A stretch of DNA of 64,000 nt from UBA4732 sp963823075 (GTDB lineage: Bacteria > Planctomycetota > Planctomycetia > Gemmatales > Gemmataceae), in the NCBI GenBank assembly GCA_963823075.1, contig CAWGKE010000023.1:496001-560000 (forward strand), written 5' to 3'. The notes beneath the pieces were generated by a model. That model saw nothing but the letters and a program-made list of their open reading frames with translations, had not been told where the DNA came from and did no database searches. A program made the translations under genes and the position numbers. Below, in pieces: positions 38,184 to 47,500 of the stretch; position 1 is the stretch's first letter; every line of letters begins with the position of its first letter.

Positions 38184-38869
38184 TCGTGGGCAGGCAACTC
38201 TTCCTTTGCTTCCAGAACTGCTGCTCCTCCGACCGGGGCCTCGGCCGCGGGTGGGATCAGATACGCATCGAGAGTCTGCCAGGACAACGAATCGTCAGCC
38301 AAGTCGAACTCTATGTGCGGCACCTGTACGCCGTGAGCTTTCCAGAATGCCCGTCCGGCCGAGGTAGCCATCAGCTCGGAGAGCCGCACGCACCCGGCCA
38401 TAGCTTCGGGGCGAGCGGGCGTTGCCACCGGGATCGGTGCGTCAAATCCCATGCGAGGGGAGGCGTACAACCCCCAGCTCGTGAGTTCGCCGGCCGCATT
38501 TGCAGCTTTCTCGCCGCTGCCGGTTAGGACGGCAAAGCCGCGTGCCTTTGCGGCAAGGGCAATCTTTCGCAAGATTTGCGCCCCAGTCTTTTGGCCTGGA
38601 GCGAAAACCCGGCATTCGGAATAATCAAAGCGACCCGGGATCAGCCGGACGTTGGTAACTGCGGCCTGATTCGCGGTCCTGATCCTGATGCGGGCAATAC
38701 CGCCCCCGGCAAGCCAAGGCTGGTTGTACCAGACCTGGATATCAGCGTCATCCAGCAGGTTCCCTCCCAAGTCGGCGTATTCGGCGTCCTCCAGGACATG
38801 CCCGAACACGGCGTTTTCGGCCGCCGCTCGCTCATGCGGCTGTCCGTGGAACGTGATATTCACTGCCAT
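38177..38869 (-). CDS. Unknown protein, possibly GNAT-like
   Basis: About 230 residues starting MAVNITFHGQP, with AGGAGG just upstream. The central part (CRVFAPGQKTGAQILRKIAL, then ARGFAVLTGSG, and LYASPRMGFDAP) has the strand-helix rhythm and the late GF motif of GNAT acyltransferases. The Q/R-x-x-G-x-G/A loop is only approximate, so this is a weak inference. It is the third gene of a minus-strand cluster running from 40672. Confidence 0.45.
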   Translation of the reverse strand: MAVNITFHGQPHERAAAENAVFGHVLEDAEYADLGGNLLDDADIQVWYNQPWLAGGGIARIRIRTANQAAVTNVRLIPGRFDYSECRVFAPGQKTGAQILRKIALAAKARGFAVLTGSGEKAANAAGELTSWGLYASPRMGFDAPIPVATPARPEAMAGCVRLSELMATSAGRAFWKAHGVQVPHIEFDLADDSLSWQTLDAYLIPPAAEAPVGGAAVLEAKEELPAHDQ

Positions 38870-38935
38870 TGGCTCCTCCTCGGCTCTTGGTTCCTTGCTT
38901 GGGATCGCGGCGGGGCGCCGGCTGGCTCCCGACAC

Positions 38936-39961
38936 TCATGCGACAGGCTCGCCTGCAAACCAGTCCGCCCAGTCGTCATTTGCTGGTCTGCCCCGTTGCT
39001 CCCACCGGAAGTACGCGGCCTCCCGATGCTGGCGAAGCTGCCGGTCGGCTGCCTGAAAATCAGAAACGAGGGAGGCAAGCGAGTCCTGCTTCAGGTGAAT
39101 GTTGAATTCATCAATCGTCAGGACCTGGCGGGCGTGCGGGGCATCCGTCTCTCGCAGGCCACGAGCAAAACGGCCGTCCCCCGTCACGATGATGGCCGGA
39201 AGCGGAATGTAGTAGAGCAGGTCCAGGTCGAATACGTCCCCTCGCCGCTTCTCGCTGAGCGGGTTGTAGGAAGGCATCTTTGACGGCAGCGAGCGCGCCA
39301 CGAAACGCGCGAGCATACGGGACGCGGCGTCGAGCTTATCCACGATACCAGGCGCGTCCTGCGTGTCGCTCCCGAAATCCGAGCGCATCAGATCAAGGAT
39401 GGCATCTTCATCTTTTGCCCTGAACCCACGCCCCGGCAGCTCTTTTTGCATATTCTGAATGTAATCGATCCATTCCTGCCGCTGGCTAGCAATGACGTTT
39501 CGGAGGTGGGTGGCGTCAAGGCGGATGCTTTTCAGGGTTCCGTTCGACACCCGGTATACGACTTGGCACTTGCCAATCTCCGCTGGAGCCACATCGAGCA
39601 GATGGAACCAGCAGGCGCGCATGTGCCGAGATTCATCCTCAAGACTCTCGATGGGGGCATGCGTCTGTGTGCCGGCCAACCACGCGAGCTGTTTGCCGTT
39701 CGGCAGACACGGCCACCGGGGATCAAGTATGGCGTTGATGGACGGGCTCTTCTCCTTCCATCGGGCATACGGCAGGTCTCCGTCCGCCAGCTGCCTCGTC
39801 AGTTCGACAAAAGCGGAAGCGGACAGCGACAGGCGCACCCCGTCACGTCGTTCTTGGAGGAGGTTCACGTCAATCTGGGGTTGGCAGTCATCGGTGTGAT
39901 TACGCACCGTGCAGGTATCAAGCACGACCCGGACGAACACGCGATGCCTCCTTCCCACCAC
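38936..39961 (-). CDS. Large PIN-like domain protein
   Basis: 341 residues. VRVVLDTCTVRNH (first Asp), SASAFVELTRQLADG (Glu) and AIIVTGDGRFARGL (late Asp) followed by VLTIDEF fit a PIN-like nuclease core with a long helical insertion of about 200 residues. It is larger than VapC toxins and has no adjacent antitoxin of known type. Middle gene of the three-gene cluster, 6 bases downstream of the first. Confidence 0.5.
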   Translation of the reverse strand: MVGRRHRVFVRVVLDTCTVRNHTDDCQPQIDVNLLQERRDGVRLSLSASAFVELTRQLADGDLPYARWKEKSPSINAILDPRWPCLPNGKQLAWLAGTQTHAPIESLEDESRHMRACWFHLLDVAPAEIGKCQVVYRVSNGTLKSIRLDATHLRNVIASQRQEWIDYIQNMQKELPGRGFRAKDEDAILDLMRSDFGSDTQDAPGIVDKLDAASRMLARFVARSLPSKMPSYNPLSEKRRGDVFDLDLLYYIPLPAIIVTGDGRFARGLRETDAPHARQVLTIDEFNIHLKQDSLASLVSDFQAADRQLRQHREAAYFRWEQRGRPANDDWADWFAGEPVA

Positions 39962-39967
39962 ACAGCG

Positions 39968-40672
39968 TCAGGAATTCTCCGGCACCGGCAGACGTGCCAG
40001 TGCGCACACACGCTTGGCGATGTTCCGCGTCAAGAAGACAAGCCGGTATTCAGCACGCCGCTGGACAACTACCGGGTGCGCAGCGATCATCGCATCTACG
40101 CCAAGATAGGTAACCTCATCGCCCACCGCGTTGAGGAAACGAGCTGGACACTGCCAGGGTTTTCCACCGCGGCGCGTCAGCAGCCCCTGTTCCGCCAGGG
40201 AGCAGGCCAGGTCCTTGTCGCAGATCACAAGGCCGGGAGGTTTGCCATCGGGATGCTTCAAAGCTGCGTGCCATTTCGCGGTCGCAGGGTGGCAGGCAGC
40301 AGCGCGCTCCCGGTACACTTCGGCCCCAAGCGTGGTCGCACATGGACAGCGGACGCCGTTGTCAATCGCGATGGTGATGCCGGCTGGAAGGCCAGGCAGA
40401 ACATCCAGAAACTGGCGGAGCCAGCAGGATCGCCCGGCGGTGAGTACGCCGCCTGGTCCGGCGACGAGATCGAGAACGGTCGCTACAGGCCGTCCGTCCC
40501 GGATCGCCGGATCGCGGAACAATGCGACCAGATGAACCGGCGAACCCGCCGGCTGATATATCCAGGACTTGCTGTCCTGGGATAGCCGGACGATCGCTGA
40601 TTCCGCCGCAGGTAGTGTCGCTGCGACTGGACATGCGGAGCAATTGTGAGCCGGAGCAGACGCGGGACCCAT
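39968..40672 (-). CDS. Unknown protein, first gene of the PIN-like cluster
   Basis: Up to 234 residues. The central Cys-containing segment (NGVRCPCATTLGAEVYRERA), LVICDKDLACSLAEQGLLTR and TYLGVDAMIAAHPVV look coding. The exact start is uncertain because the first 20 residues could be non-coding. No family recognised. It begins about 200 bases downstream of the tRNA-Asp gene. Confidence 0.45.
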   Translation of the reverse strand: MGPASAPAHNCSACPVAATLPAAESAIVRLSQDSKSWIYQPAGSPVHLVALFRDPAIRDGRPVATVLDLVAGPGGVLTAGRSCWLRQFLDVLPGLPAGITIAIDNGVRCPCATTLGAEVYRERAAACHPATAKWHAALKHPDGKPPGLVICDKDLACSLAEQGLLTRRGGKPWQCPARFLNAVGDEVTYLGVDAMIAAHPVVVQRRAEYRLVFLTRNIAKRVCALARLPVPENS

Positions 40673-40878
40673 CGCTGCGTTTCTCTCAGCGGCCCCGGGT
40701 CCGGAATTCTTCCGTCAGACACCTCCGCCGCTACGGGACCACGAATGCACTGCCGGCAACATGCCCGCAATGCCAGCCGTGCAGTGTTGCCAAATTGTTG
40801 CCAAACCGATTTCCTACTCCTCAAATCCCTGAAACGACAGTAGCCGCAAGTCTTTAGCTTGCGGCCACTTCGGTTTAG
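40673..40878. other. Intergenic region between the PIN-like cluster and tRNA-Asp
   Basis: No gene supported. On the minus strand it holds a short direct repeat, TTTGGCAACA then TTTGGCAACA one base apart (near 40790-40812), and an inverted repeat GCCGCAAG / CTTGCGGC at about 40843-40865. Position beside a tRNA 3' end would suit an attachment site, but no integrase is present. Confidence 0.3.
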
Positions 40879-40952
<74 letters not shown>

Positions 40953-41243
40953 AACTTCGTTGGCGCCAGCGGCTCACCGCTTGTCCGGGAGCCTATCGCA
41001 CTCCTCATACAGACGCATGTTACGCGCTATGGAACCCGTCCTCGGCTCTTGGCCGACGGACCATTCCTGGCCATTGCGGACGCCTTGCGCCCCTTCCGTT
41101 TTTATCACTCCCCGGCGCCGTCGCCAAGGGGTGAACCCCCGATTTTCAGCCGCCGCCGAGCGAATCGGAGCGATGATGCGGCCGTTCGTCCCGCCCGCGT
41201 CAGCCGTTGGCCAACTCCGTCTCGGCCGGCCCCGTGCTGCTTC

Positions 41244-41468
41244 ATGAACCGAGGCGCCCTCGCCGGACTCTCCTCCTTCCTCATGCCCGGGGCCCATGCC
41301 AACTCGCCGCGGCTCACGCGCGCGCCGGAGCCGGCCAGTCTGGTGCTGCTCGGGGTCGGCCTCGCGGCCCATGCCCGCGCCACCGGATTTATCGTCATGA
41401 TCGCATCCACCCTGGGCAAGACGGCAGCCTGTTCGCCCGGAGGCCGTCGTGCGCACCAGGCAGGATAG
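41244..41468 (+). pseudogene. PEP-CTERM protein remnant
   Basis: The short frame contains APEPASLVLLGVGLAAHARA, a PEP-CTERM sorting signal (PEP motif plus hydrophobic stretch), but the basic cluster that should close the signal is degraded and the frame runs on past it. No mature domain precedes it. Probably the tail of a decayed or frameshifted exported protein. The 290 bases upstream, back to tRNA-Asp, show no gene. Confidence 0.45.
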
Positions 41469-41555
41469 CACGACCGCGCCGCCGGACCAGGATCTGTTCC
41501 AGCCACGCCCGAACCTCGCTTGACGCGGCCGAATCGATAGGCTACTTATGAGAAC

Positions 41556-42065
41556 ATGGTCCGCTTGCCTCGCACGATCCTGATCGCACACGTCTGGTTG
41601 ACGGCGTTGCTGACGCTGGGTTCCGGCGTACCGCAATTGACCTGCGTCTGCCCGGATGGGAGCGTCAAGCCGTTCTGCCTCAGCATTTTCCCCGGCCTGG
41701 CGGGTTGGTGCGGCGGCGCGTCCGACGTGCCAAAGGGACGCTGCTGCTGTGCGGGACATGCGGCCTCCTGCGCGGGCGAACGGCCCTGCTGCATCGGAAA
41801 GCACGTCCGCGACGACGAAAAAGGCCGCGCCCCTTCCCGCGTCGAGTGTCCGCACTGCCGCAAGACCCTGACGCCCTCCCGCGCCGTGGCTGTGTTCTCG
41901 ACGGGCGCGGATCGGCATCCAGCCGGCGATCTCCACTCGGCCGCGCACCAGCCCGTCGGCGTCGCCTTCCTTTCGGCGCCGCGGGCCGCTTCCGTTGACC
42001 CTCCCATCGCCCCGCCCGGCCCGCCGGACGATCTGAGCGTCACCCTCCAGCGCCTCGTCATTTAA
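41556..42065 (+). CDS. Cys-rich exported protein, paralogue 1
   Basis: 169 residues. A signal peptide (ILIAHVWLTALLTLGSGVPQ) is followed by LTCVCPDGSVKPFCL, then RCCCAG, PCCIGK and VECPHCRK, about fourteen Cys in 75 residues, and a C-terminus PPDDLSVTLQRLVI. It matches the opposite-strand protein at 54231 at both ends (CxCP-G-KPFCL and LQR-I). The Cys pattern suggests metal binding in the periplasm. It lies immediately upstream of the efflux adaptor gene, so a role in copper or heavy-metal handling is inferred. No known family recognised. Confidence 0.6.
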   Translation: MVRLPRTILIAHVWLTALLTLGSGVPQLTCVCPDGSVKPFCLSIFPGLAGWCGGASDVPKGRCCCAGHAASCAGERPCCIGKHVRDDEKGRAPSRVECPHCRKTLTPSRAVAVFSTGADRHPAGDLHSAAHQPVGVAFLSAPRAASVDPPIAPPGPPDDLSVTLQRLVI

Positions 42066-42202
42066 TCCACCTCTCCTCTCTCGTCCGTCGCTTGCCGACG
42101 GCGTGGGCCGCCCTGCGCAATCCTTCGTGTTCCAACGTCCATCGGTGCGGACGCCGCCTCGGCCCCGCGCCCGACGCCCCTGCGCCCCTGGAGACTGGAA
42201 CC

Positions 42203-44029
42203 ATGTCCGACAATGGGCTTCCGAACACGCGCCTGGCCAACGGCGAGAACCCCGCGACCGCGCTGCCGCGTCCTCAACAGCACAGCCTCGGCTGGAAAAT
42301 CTGGCAGGTCCTCAAGACGATCCAGGCCCGGCTGCGCTTCTTCGTGCTGCTGGCCGCCATCGGCGGCGTCATCCTCTACTGGGACCGGATCAACGCCGTT
42401 TACGAGAAATGGACCCGCCCCTTCGCCGCCGCGCAGGAGACCGCCGACCCCGACAGCGAGTACTGGTGCCCGATGCATCCCACCATCGTCCGCGACCACC
42501 CCGACAAGTGCCCCATCTGCGGGATGCCGCTGTCCAAACGCAAGAAGAGCGCGGCCGAGGGCGAGGCCCTGCCGCCGGGCGTCCTCAGCCGCCTCCAGCT
42601 CACGCCCTACCGCGTCGCCCTGGCCGGCATCCACACGGCGCCGGTCGAATACCGGCGCCTCACCAAGCAGATCGAGGCGGCCGGCTTCGTCGAGTTCGAC
42701 GAGACCAAGCTGACGCGCATCACGAACCACATCAGCGGCCATAGCCGCATCGACAAGCTCTACGTCAACGTCACCGATCAGTCGGTCAACGTGGGCGATC
42801 CGCTGGTGGACCTCTACAGTCCCGACCTCGACGCCACCATGCAGAACCTGCTGACCGCCCACCACGCCGGCGACACACGGCTCGAAGCGATGACCCGCGA
42901 GCGGCTGAAACTGTGGGGACTCAAGGACGATCAGGTGCAGCAGGCCCTCGACACCGACAAGCCGATCACGCACGTCACCATTCGCTCGACGGTCTCCGGT
43001 CACGTGATTCGCAAGTACCCGCTGGAGGGCGACTACATCGACGAGGGCGCCCGCCTGTTCGACGTGGCCGACCTGACCACGGTCTGGATCGAGGCACAGA
43101 TTTTCGAGAACGAGCTGGCCTTCCTCCACAAGGACCTGGTCGTCCACGCCTTCCCCAAGGCGTACCCCAACCACGAGTTCACCAGCAAGCTCAGCTTCAT
43201 CCACCCGCACCTGGACGCCGAGACGCGCACCCTCAAGGTGCGCTTCGACCTGCCCAACCCCGGCCATCTCCTGCGACCGGGCATGTACGCCCGCGTCCAG
43301 TTCGACGTGCCGGCGACGGAGCTGACCACGGTTTCCGCCCGCGTCGGGGAGCGGCAGGCGGCCCGAACCGCCGCCGCCCTCGCCTTCTCCGCGCTGCTCT
43401 CCCCGGCGGTCCCGACGGCCGAGGGGGAATGGGCGTCGCTGCTGCTGGGCGCGGGCGAACAAGCCCGGTTCCGGAACGGCGAAGTGCTGTCCGTCCCCGA
43501 GACGGCGGTGATCGACACCGGCAGCCGCAAGGTGGTCTACCGCGAGGCCGGGCCGAGCCTGTATGACGGCGTCGAGGTCGAGCTGGGGCCGCGCTGCGGC
43601 GATTACTACCCCGTCGTCAAGGGCCTGGAGGCGGGCGACCGCGTGGCGACGGCCGGCTCCTTCCTGATCGACGCCGAGACGCGGCTGGGCGGCGGCCTCG
43701 GTTCGACGTACCTCGGCGCCACGGGCGCCCCGCAGGAGATGGACAAGCCGGCGGCCGCGATGTCCGAAGAAGACGCCGAGGTGCAGCAGGCGCTGAGCAA
43801 GTTCAGCCCGGCTGACCGCAAGCTGGCCGAGGAACAAGGCTACTGTCCCATCCGCAATATCCGCCTGGGCAAAATGGACGCCCCGATCCCGGTCGCCTGG
43901 AAGGACGGCCGGAAGGTCTTCGTGTGCTGTCCGCAGTGCGTCGATAAGGCCAAGGCGGACGAGCAGGGCACGCTGGACAAGCTGGAGCGCCTCAAGGCCA
44001 CAATGAAGGATATACACCCGGCGAAATGA
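42203..44029 (+). CDS. RND efflux periplasmic adaptor with two metal-binding modules
   Basis: About 608 residues, CusB/CzcB type. One membrane anchor (RLRFFVLLAAIGGVILYW, near 45). Then the heavy-metal-binding module YWCPMHPTIVRDHPDKCPIC (near 90). The hairpin and barrel-sandwich region includes PVEYRRLTKQIEAAGFVEFD, RIDKLYVNVTDQSVNVGDPL and IRSTVSGHVIRKYPLEGDYI. A C-terminal Cys module (YCPIRNIRLGKMDAP...VFVCCPQC) closes the protein and is not part of typical CusB. It links the inner-membrane pump to the outer-membrane channel and probably takes copper or silver. The start MSDNGLPN is chosen because GGAGACTGGAACC precedes it. Confidence 0.88.
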   Translation: MSDNGLPNTRLANGENPATALPRPQQHSLGWKIWQVLKTIQARLRFFVLLAAIGGVILYWDRINAVYEKWTRPFAAAQETADPDSEYWCPMHPTIVRDHPDKCPICGMPLSKRKKSAAEGEALPPGVLSRLQLTPYRVALAGIHTAPVEYRRLTKQIEAAGFVEFDETKLTRITNHISGHSRIDKLYVNVTDQSVNVGDPLVDLYSPDLDATMQNLLTAHHAGDTRLEAMTRERLKLWGLKDDQVQQALDTDKPITHVTIRSTVSGHVIRKYPLEGDYIDEGARLFDVADLTTVWIEAQIFENELAFLHKDLVVHAFPKAYPNHEFTSKLSFIHPHLDAETRTLKVRFDLPNPGHLLRPGMYARVQFDVPATELTTVSARVGERQAARTAAALAFSALLSPAVPTAEGEWASLLLGAGEQARFRNGEVLSVPETAVIDTGSRKVVYREAGPSLYDGVEVELGPRCGDYYPVVKGLEAGDRVATAGSFLIDAETRLGGGLGSTYLGATGAPQEMDKPAAAMSEEDAEVQQALSKFSPADRKLAEEQGYCPIRNIRLGKMDAPIPVAWKDGRKVFVCCPQCVDKAKADEQGTLDKLERLKATMKDIHPAK

Positions 44030-44106
44030 GGATCATTCGCCCCTGTCCGACAGGAGGGGCGGGCCGCGTCGGCCTGCCCCGAGTTCCCATCATGGAGGAT
44101 CGTTTG

Positions 44107-44442
44107 ATGAAGCAATGGACCTGGATCGGCCCGGCCGTCCTGCTGGGACTGCTGAGCGCGGCCGGCTGCGAGGAAGGCGGCCCCGCCGTGCCTGGAGCGT
44201 CGGCCGAGAAGAGCGACAAGGACGCGGCGCCGGCCGCGCTGTCGCCGGCGGACCAGAAGCTGGCGGACGCCCAGAAGGTCTGCCCCATCACCGGCGAAGC
44301 GCTCGGCACTATGGGCGCGCCGGTCAAGGTGACGGTCAAGGACCGAACCGTGTTCCTGTGCTGCGACGGCTGCAAGAAGAAAGCCCTCGACAACCCCGAC
44401 AAGACGCTGGCCGCGGTGGACAAGGCGAAGGCGAGTCCATGA
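44107..44442 (+). CDS. Small YHS-type lipoprotein
   Basis: About 111 residues. The signal peptide ends in a lipobox (LLSAAGC). After a charged linker comes SPADQKLADAQKVCPITGEA and VFLCCDGCKKKALDNP, a CxxxxG...CCxxC metal-binding pattern. It closely resembles the C-terminal module of the adjacent adaptor, including the SPAD-KLA lead-in. Probably a periplasmic metal chaperone that passes ions to the pump. Confidence 0.75.
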   Translation: MKQWTWIGPAVLLGLLSAAGCEEGGPAVPGASAEKSDKDAAPAALSPADQKLADAQKVCPITGEALGTMGAPVKVTVKDRTVFLCCDGCKKKALDNPDKTLAAVDKAKASP

Positions 44443-44450
44443 CGGCCCCC

Positions 44451-44531
44451 GGCGAGCGGGGGGCGTCAGCCCCCTGATGCAAGGTGCAATCGCCGAACCT
44501 GCCATCAGGGGGCTGACGCCCCCCGCTCGCC
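44451..44531. repeat. Palindromic repeat between lipoprotein and pump genes
   Basis: Perfect 29-bp arms (44451-44479 and 44503-44531) starting GGCGAGCGGGGGGCGTCAGC, with a 23-base loop. Same family as 51249-51306. A half-copy (GGCGAGCGGGGG) sits at 50736. It falls inside a presumed operon and could attenuate pump expression. Confidence 0.88.
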
Positions 44532-44557
44532 AGGATTTCGACGAAGGGAACCGACCG

Positions 44558-47500
44558 ATGATCGAGAAACTGATCGAATATTCGATCCGCAATCGCTGGC
44601 TCGTGCTGATCCTGGCCGGCGCCCTGGCCGTCTGGGCGATCTACGCCGTCCTCCAGACGCCCGTGGACGCCGTGCCCGACCTGAGCGAGAACCAGGTCAT
44701 CGTCTTCACCGACTGGATGGGACGCAGCCCCCAGGAGATCGAGGATCAGGTCACCTACCCGCTTTCTCTCAAGCTGCAAGGGTTGGCCGGCGTCAAGGCG
44801 GTGCGGTCGTCGTCCGAGTTCAATTTCTCGATGATCACGCTTATCTTCGAGGACAACATCGATTTCTACTTCGCCCGCCAGCGCGTGCTGGAACGGCTGA
44901 CCGTGGCCAGCACCTTCCTGCCCGAAGGCGTCACGCCCTACCTCGCACCCGACGCCACCGCGCTCGGCCAGATCTTCTGGTACACCCTCGACGGCGGCGC
45001 CCTCGACCCCGGCCGACGCTGGGCGCTGCAGAAGTTCTACGTCGGCCCGGAGATCAACTCCGTCCCCGGCGTGGCCGAGGTCGGCTCGGTCGGCGGGATG
45101 CCGTTCGAGTATCAGATCGACGTGGACCCCAACGCGCTGCGGGCCTATGGGATCACGCTCGGCGAGCTGTACGACGCCGTCGGCCGCAGCAACTCCGCCG
45201 TCGGCGGCCGCACGGTCGAGAAGAACCGGGCCGAGTACCTCGTCCGCGGCGTCGGCTGGATCACGAACACCAAGGACATCGAGGACACGGTCATCACCGA
45301 GCGCGGCGGCACGCCGATTTACGTCAAGAACGTGGCGGCGGTGCAGATCGGCCCGCAGTATCGGCCGCAGCGTCTTCGAGAAGGACGGCGACGAGGCCGT
45401 CGGCGGCGCCGTGCTGATGCGTTTCGGCGAGAACCCGCTCGCCGTCACCGAGCGGATCAAGAAAAAGATCCAGGACCTGCAACCCGGCCTGCCCGCGGGC
45501 GTCCACATCGTCGCCGCCTACGACCGCACTCGCCTCATCCGCGGGGCCATTGACACCGTGACCGGCGTGGCGTGGTTCAACGTCCCCGTGCCATGGACCT
45601 CCTGGACGGTGCCGCTGCCCTGGCCGGAAGGAGTGATGTGGCACGAGATGATCATCGCGGCGGCCGCCGTGATGCTGATCCTCCTGCACTTCCGCAGCGC
45701 CTTCGTCATCTGCATCACGCTGCCGCTGTCGGTGCTGTTCGCCTTCCTGATGATGTGGATTTTGCGGGTCTTGCACATCCTCGATGTGCAGGCCAACATC
45801 ATGTCGCTGGCCGGCATCACCATCTCCATCGGCATCCTCGTGGACCAGGCCATCGTCATGGTCGAGAACGCCACGCACCAGCTCAAGGAAAAGTTCGGCG
45901 ACAAGAAGGTGACGGGCGACACGCGCGAGATCGTCATCCAGGCCTGCAGGACCGTGGGCCGGCCGATCTTCTTCTCGGTGATGATTATTTTGATCTCTTT
46001 CATCCCCATCTTCGCCATGACGGGCCGCGAGGGCAAACTGTTTCACCCGATGGCCTTGACCAAGAGCCTGGCGATGGTCGGGGTGGCCCTCATCTCGGTG
46101 ACGGTGGTGCCGGCGCTGATCCCGTCGTTCATCCGTGGCAAACTCCGCCGCGAGGAGGACAACTGGATCGTCCGCAGCTTCATCAACATCTACAAGCCGC
46201 TGCTGACCTGGGCGTTGCCCAAGCGCAACTTCGTCATGTGGGCCTTCGCCGTGCTGCTGATCCTGGCGTTCGGCATGTTCCCCGTGCAGGCGATCCTGGG
46301 CCTCGGCGGCGCGTTCTACTACTGGCAGATCTGTTACTTCGTCGGGCTGTTCGTGGTCGTCGCGCTGACGGTGTTCTTCGTCAAGGGCATCCATTGGCAG
46401 TTGCTGAGTTTCGGCACGCTCATCCTGATCGGTCTATGGGCCTACCACTTCCCCAAGATCGGCGTGGACTTCATGCCGGCCCTGAATGAGGGAACGGTGA
46501 TGGACATGCCAGTGTCCGTGCCCCGCGTGAGCGTCACGGAGGCGGCCGACGACCTCAAGGCGCGCGACGCCCTGTTGCGGTCGTTCCCCGAGGTGGAGTC
46601 GGTGATCGGCAAGGCCGGCCGAGCCGACACGCCGACGGACCCGGCGCCGCTGGAGATGGTGGAGACGTTCGTGAATTTCCGGCCTCTGGGACTGTGGCCC
46701 AAGCGGGTGATGCACTTCGACGACGCCGCACGGCAGACGCGCGCCGTTCTGGCCAAGCTGGAGCAGCAGGGCTACGTCCAGGCGCCCAAGGCGGACGACC
46801 GCGACGCCCTCGTCAACGACGCGGCCATGAGCGCTCTCAACCGCTTCGACGAGACGATGCGCTCGCTGGCGGTGGAGCGCTGCCAGGCCTTCGAGAAGGA
46901 CCTCGGCCCGACGCTGACGCGGTTCGCCGTGGCGGAGACGGTTCGCCGCATCCGCGAGAACGGCAATCTCCAATGGCCCGCCGGCGCGGACGAGAAGGGA
47001 GAGGTCGATGCACTGGCGAAGGCCCTGACCCCGACCTACGGCAAGTGGCTGGCGCGGAACCCGGTCCCGGAGGACGTGACCAAGCTCACCAGCGCCGTGG
47101 CCCAGGCGCTGGCGGATCGCCGCGCCCTGAAGACGGCGCCGGCCCAGGCGCTCGTCGTGAAGGAAAACCCGGTGCAGGCGGCCGCGACGGCCGTGGCCGA
47201 GGCGGCGGGCCTCGGCCAGCAGACGTTCGCCAGCGAGGTGCTGCGAGCGGTTCAGGAGAAGCGGGAGGCGCTTTGGACGGAGTTCGTGGGAAGCAAGCTG
47301 AACTGGGAGCTGTTCGACCGCGGCGTGGAGGCGTTCACCTGGGCGGCGCTGGAGGAGGTGGGGACGAGCGCCCGCGGCCGCGGCCTCCTGGGCGACGCGC
47401 CCAAGGGCGACGATTACGCCCGTTTCCTCGACCAGTCGGCCCTCGCCGCCGACCCCCACCCCAACCCTCCCCCCGCGGCGGGGGAGGGCAGGGAGGGGGA

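Noticed and set aside
40673..40878. Phage or island attachment site at tRNA-Asp
   Set aside because: Short repeats are present but there is no integrase and no second copy of the tRNA end in the window, so a site cannot be supported.
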